Source: JAVKLU01 sp031538895 (lineage in GTDB: Bacteria; Pseudomonadota; Gammaproteobacteria; Burkholderiales; Burkholderiaceae). From it: a DNA stretch of 25,728 nucleotides. A program made the position numbers and the translations under genes. Each line of letters starts with the position of its first letter. Positions within the stretch are counted from its first letter, which is position 1. Shown one piece after another: positions 1 through 7,059 of this stretch. A model generated the notes under the pieces. That model had not been told where the DNA came from, did no database searches, and saw nothing but the letters and a program-made list of their open reading frames with translations. The stretch covers positions 1 to 25,728 of the forward strand of contig JAVKLU010000013.1 of the NCBI GenBank assembly GCA_031538895.1, read 5' to 3'.

Positions 1-543
1 ATTCACATAGGCATCCAATAGCTGGGCATTGAATTTGGCTTCGTCCTTGGCGTCTTTGGCGATTTCAGGCCGCCCATCGGCATTCTTGAACGCAGAATCA
101 GCACTCCACACGCCCCGCACCAGAGAACTCCAACCACTACCAAAACCCATAAACAAATCATGCGTACCCTTAATGGTGCTGGCAGTAATGGCATTTTTTT
201 TGTAATTCAAATTGCCATCGTCTTGGTTAATCCGTTTGCCGTCATACGTCTGGTAAAAGGCCTCGGAATTAGATTTGGCCACCTCAGTCTGTTCAGTAGT
301 GGCGCATCCGCCGTTGTCTTGACCGATCAGGTTACAGTCAGGCGAACCAGTACGCATCGAAACACCGTAAGACAGGCTCGAGTCCAGATTAACCTGCACA
401 CCGCCCCAATCGAATGTGGCGGCCTGTACTTGAATCGCGGACAAGAGCGCGACAGTAGCGACCAGCGCACGCCGCGTTAAGACCAAAGTAGCAGACTGAT
501 TAAGCAGCCGGTTGTTAGAAAGTTTGAACAAGGGATGAATCAT
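1..543 (-). CDS. DUF1302 family outer-envelope protein, N-terminal part (truncated by window edge)
   Basis: The frame is open from an ATG at 543 to the window edge (181 codons, no stop), so only the N-terminus is visible. An AAGGAG ribosome site lies at about 551-556, a few bases before the ATG. Residues 1-41 look like a signal peptide: two arginines near residue 24, a hydrophobic stretch, then VQA before ATFDWGG. The mature start (aromatic-Gly-Gly, then a strand ending SLSYGVSMRT) and the Cys-containing segment PDCNLIGQDNGGC match my memory of DUF1302 proteins, which are predicted outer-membrane barrels. The DUF1329 gene directly upstream supports this, because the two families usually occur together. 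No biochemical role can be read from the sequence. It has its own ribosome site and probably follows the DUF1329 gene in one transcript. The family call is from recognition, not a search. Confidence 0.75.
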   Translation of the reverse strand, partial: MIHPLFKLSNNRLLNQSATLVLTRRALVATVALLSAIQVQAATFDWGGVQVNLDSSLSYGVSMRTGSPDCNLIGQDNGGCATTEQTEVAKSNSEAFYQTYDGKRINQDDGNLNYKKNAITASTIKGTHDLFMGFGSGWSSLVRGVWSADSAFKNADGRPEIAKDAKDEAKFNAQLLDAYVN

Positions 544-653
544 TGTTATCTCCTTAAATTTTGTTTAGATTTTGCTTAGACTTTTCCTAAACTTGCTTGT
601 CGGTTTTGTCTTAATGCGCGGTGTCGCAGCGCCGTTTAGCAATGCTGCCTAAT

Positions 654-687
654 AATGCCAGCCAACGATGAATGCCAGCCAACGATG
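654..687. repeat. 17-bp perfect tandem duplication in the DUF1329-DUF1302 gap
   Basis: The unit AATGCCAGCCAACGATG occurs twice back to back (654-670 and 671-687). It lies in the 222-base gap between the DUF1329 stop and the DUF1302 start, which otherwise shows only the ribosome site and an A/T-rich leader. It looks like a recent slippage duplication. No function is evident. Confidence 0.85.
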
Positions 688-765
688 CCAACTAATAACG
701 CCACCCGACTTCACCGCCGCCAAGCAAGTTTGCAGCCGCAGCGATTGACGATGCGACTGCAAAGG

Positions 766-2157
766 TTAACGTTCCGCCTTATTTTTAATACTTTCGGGAT
801 CGAATGAACTGGCCGAAATCCGCTTGTTGGCAATCGCATTCCAATCACCTGGAACTTGCTCTGCCGCGACCTGATCGATGATGAAACGCCCCAAACTCAA
901 ATCGTAAGAAGCGAAGGCCAGGTTGGCGCAAGCTTGTATTTGCGGCACAAAAAACGGACCCGATTCCATCACGCGCTGTATTTTTCCTTGACCGTCATAT
1001 AAGTCTTGAGCGACGATCTGCCAAGTGTCTTCATCCAAGAAAAAAGTCCGCTTAGGGAAGAGATGGCGATTGCCTTTTTTAACCGATGCCTCAACAACCC
1101 ATACACGGTGTTGCTCATAACGCGCGGCCTCGCGCTTCATCATGGCAGGAGTGGTGACATCGCTAACCTTTGATTTGTAATCGTTAGCCACTGCCCAGTT
1201 GTAGGGGACGATCATTTCTCGCTTACCGATCAATTTAAAATCGTAGCGATCCAAAGGCCCATTGAACATGGCGAATTGATCGACAGTGAGCAAGTTGTCA
1301 TAGCCAGGAATCGGCGCGTCATAGCTAAAGGTCGGCGCACGGCGCAAGCGTCTTTGGGCTGAAAAATAGAGCCAGTTTTCGGTGCCCTTGGCAACATAAC
1401 CGTGGGTCAAAGTCAAATCACCGGCGTTTTGTACCGGCGTAATAACCTCGCTAAAAAATTGTATTTCACGCCCTTGAGCGTCGGCGATTTTATTGACCTT
1501 AGACGAGCCCATCGGAAAATACAGGCTGTCCCGACTGACAAAAGACCCGCCTAAATTGCTGGCGCCCTTGTTGATCTGAATGCGGCCATAGGTATGAGTA
1601 ATTCCCTCACCCATATAACGCAGCTTGTGATTCCACATCGCTTCAACCCCATTTTTGGGAAAAGGAAAAGGCAATGCCGCGCCCATACTTTCCTCTAGCA
1701 CGCCGCTATCTGGATTAGCCCGCGCAATTTTGGTATTAGCAAGGGTGCGCTGACCATAAAAAGCAGGGTGCCCGCACCAGCGTTTACTGGCGTAGACGGG
1801 CAGAACATAATCCTTCCAGTTTTTAATCATTTGAATCTGCCCCTCGGACAGCAGGGCTTTGTACTGATCAAGATTTTTCTGATTGATCACAAAAAGTGGC
1901 GCCTCTTTTGTCAGCACGCGCGCGCTTTTAGGATCCTCACCACTCCACTCTGGAATATCGCCCTTGCCCGCCCGCTCTGCGCCGACGGGAGTCAGGTCTT
2001 TATTTAATCGCGCGATTTCTTGTTCACTAGGCGCGGCAAAAGTCGCCGCCGCGATGAGCGCGGATAAAAGACTCAGTGTTTTAATGAGCACGCGAACTGG
2101 CTCTCTACTGGCAGAGGTGCGCAGGGCGTATGACAAAGGGGGTATCGCGTGGGTCAT
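766..2157 (-). CDS. DUF1329 domain-containing protein (periplasmic, LolA/LolB-like lipid-handling fold)
   Basis: This 463-residue protein has the usual length for DUF1329. The ATG at 2157 follows AGGAGAG by a few bases, which fixes the start. A signal peptide is placed late: a basic Arg-rich lead of about 25 residues, then VLIKTLSLLSALIAAATFA, with cleavage before APSEQEI. The mature N-terminus (ARLNKDLTPVGAERAGKGDIPEWSG) is typical of the family, as are the conserved Trp/Tyr-rich blocks such as RRAPTFSYDAPIPGYDNL. Families of this kind are annotated as outer-membrane lipoprotein-sorting-like proteins, and a lipid or hydrophobic-ligand carrier role is inferred from that and from the RND transporter in the same cluster. 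The protein partners by context with the DUF1302 protein downstream. Its substrate is unknown. Confidence 0.85.
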   Translation of the reverse strand: MTHAIPPLSYALRTSASREPVRVLIKTLSLLSALIAAATFAAPSEQEIARLNKDLTPVGAERAGKGDIPEWSGEDPKSARVLTKEAPLFVINQKNLDQYKALLSEGQIQMIKNWKDYVLPVYASKRWCGHPAFYGQRTLANTKIARANPDSGVLEESMGAALPFPFPKNGVEAMWNHKLRYMGEGITHTYGRIQINKGASNLGGSFVSRDSLYFPMGSSKVNKIADAQGREIQFFSEVITPVQNAGDLTLTHGYVAKGTENWLYFSAQRRLRRAPTFSYDAPIPGYDNLLTVDQFAMFNGPLDRYDFKLIGKREMIVPYNWAVANDYKSKVSDVTTPAMMKREAARYEQHRVWVVEASVKKGNRHLFPKRTFFLDEDTWQIVAQDLYDGQGKIQRVMESGPFFVPQIQACANLAFASYDLSLGRFIIDQVAAEQVPGDWNAIANKRISASSFDPESIKNKAER

Positions 2158-2428
2158 GCAACTCTCCTATATGAATTGGTCTGGTGTGCGGCCTTAAATA
2201 GTGTGACACGGTAAATGTAAGGTGTTTTTATGCCCTTTATGTTTTATCAGGACGCACTGAAAAGTCGCGAAGATATTCTTCAGTACGAACTAGAAAACCG
2301 TAAAACGCAGGCGAACAATTTTAGGTAGCGGACAAAATTGTAAAAGGCTAATTAGGCCATCACCCAATTTTTTCTGGACAAAGCAGAGACAGCCGCGCTA
2401 TGGGGGAGGCGCTATTGAGGAGTCAATA

Positions 2429-3493
2429 TTAGAGTGCCGAGGACTGGGCGTCTTTGCCTTCTGCTTGGGCGGCGTCTCGTATTTCTTGAGGTAATTGACC
2501 CGACCAGCGCTTGAAGGCTCGCCGGAAACCAGGCGCATCGCTAAAGCCTATCGCAATGGCGATGTCGTACAAAGATAAATGGGTACGGGTGAGCAAATTG
2601 TGCGCCTGTTGATAGCGCACTTTGTCCAAAATTTTTTGATAAGAGGTGGAAAGCGCGGACAAACGCCGTCGCAAAGTCCGCTCAGTTAAATAGAGCGATT
2701 GGGCGGTTTCTTGCAAACTCGGTGCTTGCGCCAGTTTGGACGACAAGAAAGTCGTGATCGATTCAATTAAATCTTCTTCTTCGGTTTGGGTCGTGCTCAA
2801 TACGCTATCAATCTGCGCTTGCAGACAAGGCTGCATGTACTCGTCATAGGTGCGAATCGGTTGTTCTAACCAATGCGCATCCATAAATAGCCGATTTAAG
2901 GGCGCATCAAACACGATCGGACACTGAAAGAAACGTTGGTACAAAGCACTGTAAGCAGGCTTTGGATAACTGAGCTCTAGGCGCATGGGCCGAAAATGCT
3001 CGCCAATCAGACTGCGCGTGAGCGCTACCCCGCTGCCAAAATCTTCCTCGACAAAAAAAGGTTCCAGTACAGGGTCGTAAAAACGCAATTCGATTTGAAA
3101 AATAACCAGTTGTCGGTCTTGCTTCATCTGGTTGTGGACAAACGCTCCGGCTTGTTTTTGATACCGCATCAGGTAACTCAAGGCCGCGCCCAAGGTTGGA
3201 CAGGTCAACATCCCCAATCCGGGTAAACCATAGGACACCACACTTTGGTATTTTGCAATTTGTAGCCCGAGACTGTGATCGGCCAATTGCTGAAACGCAC
3301 GTTGTATGAATAAACAAATCTGGCGGTAAGACACTTTGAAGTTACCTGTACGCAGATCGTCCAGCGAAAAGCCCAAACCATTACACAGTAATTCGGGAGC
3401 GTGCCCTTTATCCTTTATCAGGTGGGCGATTTGCCGAATGATGTGTGGATCAGTATCGGCTCTGGTAATCGCGGACGGTAGATGATCGGGCAT
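2429..3493 (-). CDS. AraC family transcriptional regulator with AraC-type ligand-binding N-terminal domain
   Basis: The protein has 354 residues. Residues about 20-210 fit the arabinose-binding-like N-terminal domain of OruR/VirS-type AraC proteins (LGLQIAKYQ, then SYGLPGLGMLTCPTLGAALSYL). The last 100 residues are the double helix-turn-helix: LAQAPSLQETAQSLYLTERTLRRRL for the first and LSLYDIAIAIGFSDAPGFRRAFKRWSG for the second. Such regulators respond to small hydrophobic or amino-acid-like ligands and usually act on neighbouring operons. Here it sits between the RND-FMO-SDR-YCF48 operon and the DUF1329/DUF1302 genes, so it is the likely local regulator (inference). No clear ribosome site precedes the ATG at 3493. 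The 158-base upstream gap carries two direct repeats and a pentamer run, listed separately. Confidence 0.9.
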   Translation of the reverse strand: MPDHLPSAITRADTDPHIIRQIAHLIKDKGHAPELLCNGLGFSLDDLRTGNFKVSYRQICLFIQRAFQQLADHSLGLQIAKYQSVVSYGLPGLGMLTCPTLGAALSYLMRYQKQAGAFVHNQMKQDRQLVIFQIELRFYDPVLEPFFVEEDFGSGVALTRSLIGEHFRPMRLELSYPKPAYSALYQRFFQCPIVFDAPLNRLFMDAHWLEQPIRTYDEYMQPCLQAQIDSVLSTTQTEEEDLIESITTFLSSKLAQAPSLQETAQSLYLTERTLRRRLSALSTSYQKILDKVRYQQAHNLLTRTHLSLYDIAIAIGFSDAPGFRRAFKRWSGQLPQEIRDAAQAEGKDAQSSAL

Positions 3494-3527
3494 GGGCGAA
3501 GAACTGATGAGTATGGGGATTCTTTAG

Positions 3528-3559
3528 GACGCGTTTATACATTCATTTTGCGACGCGTT
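3528..3559. promoter_or_regulatory. Paired GACGCGTT direct repeats upstream of the AraC gene
   Basis: GACGCGTT occurs at 3528-3535 and again at 3552-3559, 24 bases apart start to start and 35-66 bases upstream of the regulator's ATG. Directly repeated half-sites roughly two helix turns apart are what AraC proteins commonly bind, so autoregulation is possible. The repeats may also be chance. Confidence 0.3.
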
Positions 3560-3566
3560 ACGGTGA

Positions 3567-3591
3567 GCCAAGCCAAGCCAAACCAAACCAA
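3567..3591. repeat. Pentanucleotide run (GCCAA x3, ACCAA x2)
   Basis: Five consecutive 5-base units, three GCCAA followed by two ACCAA, lie in the gap between the YCF48-like gene and the AraC gene. A change in unit number would alter promoter spacing rather than a reading frame. The units are imperfect, which argues against very active slippage. Confidence 0.7.
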
Positions 3592-3651
3592 ACATAACTG
3601 ACACGTCATCCGCAGATTCTGCCGCAAACTCTGCGTTTATAGAAGACTCTC

Positions 3652-4698
3652 TTAATCAGGAAATACCTGCGCCTGTCCCGCCTGATCAAAAGCCAGCGCC
3701 GTGTAATTGCTTCTTTTTGCGCTTGACTTGGCGTTTGAATTTGCGCTTGATTCTAAGGTGGCGCTTTGCCCGCCATCCCGACTCGTCAGATAAGCGCCCT
3801 CCTGACCAAGCACCACCAGCTGCCCTTGTGGGGAAAAGGCGGCGGCAGTTAAAGAAGCCTTCGTATGACTGTCTACGCTACGCCAATTTAGCCCCCCGTC
3901 TGCGCTATAGAGCATCGCGCCGCGCAAACCCACTGCGATGGTATGACCTCGATCATGCGCCATCGCCCATAAGGACCCCTGGCTAGGTGTTGCAATGCGT
4001 CGCCATATTTTCCCTTTATCTTGACTCATGAGGATTTGTCCAGCCTCACTGCTTATTAACCAAGTGCCTTGCACGGTCGCGCTCATCGCGAATAGATGCC
4101 GGTCAAATTTTTGACCGGGGAACAGGCTTTTAGTTTGCCAATTGGCACCTCCATCTTCGGTATAAAGCACAAGCCCAAACATGCCAATGGCATAACCCTC
4201 TTTGGCGTTGGCAAACCAAAGCGACAAAATCACTTGGTTGCTGCCATAGGTTTGGCGCTGCACTTGCCAAGTAGCGCCGCTGTCTTGAGTGTGCAAGATC
4301 ACGCCGTCGTATCCTGCCGCCCAGCCGATCTTATCGCTCACAAAATATACGCTCGTCAAAGTGGTGCGGGTAGGAACGCGCGCCTGCTGCAAAACCTTGT
4401 CACGGATATTCACGATCGCGCCGCGCATACCCACCACCGTGATGCCCTTGGCGGTTTGGGTCGCGGCGAGTGCCTCTATCGTGCTGTTATGCAAAACCTG
4501 TGCCGGCTGGTCCAAAGACCATGCGCGCGCTTGAGGCGGCGCATTTGATGCCTGAGCGATTGCGTAGCTGGGCGATAAAGCAATGCATAAGACAATACCC
4601 ATCGCGTAGCAAGTCGCCATGGCACGCCAAAAGGTAAAGAACAACACAGAGCCGTCGCGCAAAACCGAGGGTCCAGAGATGAGAAATTGATTACGCAT
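3652..4698 (-). CDS. YCF48/BNR-repeat beta-propeller protein, exported
   Basis: The protein is built from repeated blades of about 40-45 residues, each ending in the pattern G-x-[IVL]-x-x-[TS]-x-D-x-G-x-x-W. The blades are visible in DGVILHTQDSGATW, GLVLYTEDGGANW, GQILMSQDKGKIW and GAMLYSADGGLNW, plus a degenerate last copy. This is the YCF48-like photosystem-II-stability-factor/BNR pattern, which in non-photosynthetic bacteria marks periplasmic propellers. I chose the ATG at 4698, 23 bases after the SDR stop, because a signal-like segment (MATCYAMGIVLCIALSPSYAIAQA) begins shortly after it. The frame is open to 4896 inside the SDR gene, and that extension looks like a shadow. A start at 4620 would give an even cleaner signal peptide. 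Proteins of this type often sit beside MMPL transporters and DUF1302/DUF1329 genes, as here. Confidence 0.8.
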   Translation of the reverse strand: MRNQFLISGPSVLRDGSVLFFTFWRAMATCYAMGIVLCIALSPSYAIAQASNAPPQARAWSLDQPAQVLHNSTIEALAATQTAKGITVVGMRGAIVNIRDKVLQQARVPTRTTLTSVYFVSDKIGWAAGYDGVILHTQDSGATWQVQRQTYGSNQVILSLWFANAKEGYAIGMFGLVLYTEDGGANWQTKSLFPGQKFDRHLFAMSATVQGTWLISSEAGQILMSQDKGKIWRRIATPSQGSLWAMAHDRGHTIAVGLRGAMLYSADGGLNWRSVDSHTKASLTAAAFSPQGQLVVLGQEGAYLTSRDGGQSATLESSANSNAKSSAKRSNYTALAFDQAGQAQVFPD

Positions 4699-4721
4699 AG
4701 GATTGACTCTACTGATTTTGT

Positions 4722-5663
4722 TCAAGGTTTTTGTAAGGGTTCTGTGATTAACCATTGATCGTTTTCTTGACGGATCAAGCCTCGAGTTTTTAAGGAGGCC
4801 AGATAACGCGCGTGACCACGTCTGCCCTTTTTCACAAAGAGAGGGATTAAGCGCGGTAATAAATTGGGCGCCAGCATGGCGAAACGAACTAACCAAGATT
4901 CAGCAGGTCGCGGATAGGCTTCTAAACGAGGTTTATCCAATAAAGACAGTACCGTGTGCGCCACTCTTTTGGGTGTTTGCGGGGGATCCATAAACTGTAA
5001 TGAATTACCGCCTTCGATTGCCTCTTTGATCAACATGGGGGTTTCAGTGGCCGATGGTAAAACATTACTCACTTTAACCTTTAGGCGTTTGGTATCCAAG
5101 CCAAGGCACAACATGGCACCACGCAAACCAAATTTTGACGCCGAGTAAATCGCGGATTCGGGCAAGGGGAAAATACCGCCTAACGATACGGTGTTGATGA
5201 TGCGGGGGTCATCACTGAGGTGCAATAAAGCGAGGCTTAAGTGGGTTAACCATAAAGGAGAAATTAAATTGGTTTGAATTTCATTTTGTATCGAGAGCAG
5301 TGTTCGTGTGGCGAAGTATTCGGTGGACACAATCGCCGCGTTATTGATCAAAATATCCAACTTGCCAAAGTCTTGCTTAATTTTCTCCACCAAAAACAAG
5401 AGCGCGTCTTGATCAGTGATATCCGCAGGATAGGCATAACACAAGGCGGCGGGCGGTTTATCGCCCTCATGGGTTGCCATGGCATTCATCCGCGCGCACA
5501 ACTCCAGCAGCTCGTTTTCCTTGCGATCGACTAACAGGCAGGTGATTCCCCGTTGGGTGAGGGCCAATACGACGGCTTGACCAATGCCACCGCCAGCCCC
5601 TGTGATCAGGGCGATTTTTCCTTGCCAATGAGTATTTGAACGAGGGGTGAAAAAGAAGCTCAT
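4722..5663 (-). CDS. Short-chain dehydrogenase/reductase (SDR), NAD(P)-dependent
   Basis: This is a classical SDR of 313 residues. The cofactor loop TGAGGGIG is near residue 22, an NNAA motif near residue 107, and the catalytic Tyr-Lys pair is in YSASK (about 169-173) with the preceding serine in NTVSLGG. The C-terminal extra 60 residues are basic, with PRLIPLFVKKGRRGHARYL, a tail seen in SDRs that act on lipid-like or membrane-associated substrates. Its ATG overlaps the end of the FMO gene by 4 bases (ATGA type), so the two are translationally coupled and probably act on the same compound, one oxygenating and the other oxidising or reducing an alcohol/ketone. The substrate cannot be named from sequence. 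Confidence 0.9.
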   Translation of the reverse strand: MSFFFTPRSNTHWQGKIALITGAGGGIGQAVVLALTQRGITCLLVDRKENELLELCARMNAMATHEGDKPPAALCYAYPADITDQDALLFLVEKIKQDFGKLDILINNAAIVSTEYFATRTLLSIQNEIQTNLISPLWLTHLSLALLHLSDDPRIINTVSLGGIFPLPESAIYSASKFGLRGAMLCLGLDTKRLKVKVSNVLPSATETPMLIKEAIEGGNSLQFMDPPQTPKRVAHTVLSLLDKPRLEAYPRPAESWLVRFAMLAPNLLPRLIPLFVKKGRRGHARYLASLKTRGLIRQENDQWLITEPLQKP

Positions 5664-7048
5664 TTCTGTATGGCTAAAAAGTCTCTGGAGGGATACATTT
5701 TTTCATGCATTTTGGACCATCCCATACGGCGATGAATTTTTTGCAAATAGGATTTCATTCGATGCGCATCAACATAAACCTCATGTCTTTGAGAGGCGAT
5801 AAAACGAATTCCACCGGAAAGATCAGGCTGGTCATTGGCGATCAGCTGTGCAAATTTTTTTGCCCGTAAAGGATTTTTTAACTGGTCATTTAAATAGGAG
5901 GCAATCGTGTAAGCCTGGGTGTCAAATAATTTATACGCACTGGAGTTGGTTTCTAAGTAGCCGATACCATATAAATTGTGATGCTCTCGACTGAACATGG
6001 AAAGATAAAGACTGGGCCGACCGCCTCGCCACGAAAAATACTGTTGCGCGTACGGACAACTCCATTGATAACCCGTGGCATAGATCACTTTATCCAGTGT
6101 TACTCGCGAGCCATCTGTAAATACGGCTTGATTACCCTCGTAAAAATCAACATCTGGCTTGACCTTGATGTTGCCGTGTTGCAAATGGTGGAGTAACTGC
6201 GAATTCATTAAAGGGTGGGCCTCAAATAAGCGATGCGTAGGGAGCGGCAAGCCAAAGCGACGTAAATCACCAGTGATCAATTTCAGTAGCCACGAAAAAA
6301 TTGGTCGGGCCAACCATAATGGTAGATGCGGCCCTTTTTCGCTGAACTCATCTGCGGGAATACCAAAAATATGTTTGGGAATAAAGTAATAGCCGCGTCG
6401 CATACTGATGAAAGCCTCGTCTGCCCAACTGGCGGCGTCGCAGGCGATGTCTACACCCGAATTACCCGCTCCGACAATCAGAACTCGTTTTTGAGCAAAC
6501 TCACGGGCACTTTTATAGCGAACCGAATGCTGTAACTCGCCACTAAATTGTCCTTTTATGGGAGGAAGATGGGGATCCCAATTGCAACCGGTGGCACAAA
6601 TGATGGCGCGATATTCACGTGTTTCAAATTGTTTTTGTCCGTCAGTATCGGTCTGCACAGAAACCCGCCAGCGGCCCTCTGGCGTTTTGCAAACGTCTGT
6701 CACCGTAGTGTAAAAACGAATTGCAGGCAGGAGATCAAAAGCCTGAGCGAATGCTTGAACATAGGAAAAAATTTGCCGGTGACTGGGATAGTCAGGAAAA
6801 CTGCTGGGCATGGGAAAACCGATGAAGCCGGATAAATCGCGAGAGGAAATAAAGTGCGCCGATTCGTAAATTGGTGTATTTGCTTGTCCAATATCCCAAA
6901 TGCCACCTACCCCAATATGACGTTCGAATTGCTCGTAGGCAAGGCCATGTGCTTTTAGTGCCCGTGCAATAGATAGGCCGCCTGGGCCTGCGCCAACAAT
7001 ACATATCGCATCGTGGCATTGGATGATGGAAGAGGGCATTGGATTCAT
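5660..7048 (-). CDS. Flavin-containing monooxygenase (class B FMO/Baeyer-Villiger-like)
   Basis: The protein has 462 residues from the ATG at 7048. The FAD-binding loop GAGPGG is at residues 19-24, followed by GVGGIWD. The FMO signature FSGELQHSVRY is in mid-protein (pattern F-x-G-x-x-x-H-x-x-x-Y). The NADPH loop GAGNSG comes just after it, and the ATGY motif (VIYATGY) is in the C-terminal third. These residues place it among FAD/NADPH enzymes that insert one oxygen atom from O2 into ketones, amines, thioethers or alkyl chains. The reading frame is open upstream to 7501, but that part overlaps the transporter gene and is not real. The start lies 11 bases after the transporter stop, and the stop overlaps the SDR start. 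The combination of FMO and SDR resembles the mymA-type operon. Confidence 0.9.
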   Translation of the reverse strand: MNPMPSSIIQCHDAICIVGAGPGGLSIARALKAHGLAYEQFERHIGVGGIWDIGQANTPIYESAHFISSRDLSGFIGFPMPSSFPDYPSHRQIFSYVQAFAQAFDLLPAIRFYTTVTDVCKTPEGRWRVSVQTDTDGQKQFETREYRAIICATGCNWDPHLPPIKGQFSGELQHSVRYKSAREFAQKRVLIVGAGNSGVDIACDAASWADEAFISMRRGYYFIPKHIFGIPADEFSEKGPHLPLWLARPIFSWLLKLITGDLRRFGLPLPTHRLFEAHPLMNSQLLHHLQHGNIKVKPDVDFYEGNQAVFTDGSRVTLDKVIYATGYQWSCPYAQQYFSWRGGRPSLYLSMFSREHHNLYGIGYLETNSSAYKLFDTQAYTIASYLNDQLKNPLRAKKFAQLIANDQPDLSGGIRFIASQRHEVYVDAHRMKSYLQKIHRRMGWSKMHEKMYPSRDFLAIQK

Positions 7049-7059
7049 GATGAGACGGA

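Noticed and set aside
160..480. 106-codon plus-strand frame at the left edge
   Set aside because: Antisense shadow of the DUF1302 gene, which has a ribosome site and signal peptide.
3612..3635. Inverted repeat CGCAGA/TCTGCG after the YCF48-like gene as a terminator
   Set aside because: Short stem, long loop and no T run on either strand.
4699..4896. N-terminal extension of the YCF48-like frame into the SDR gene
   Set aside because: It precedes the signal peptide and overlaps the SDR C-terminus, so it would bury the export signal.
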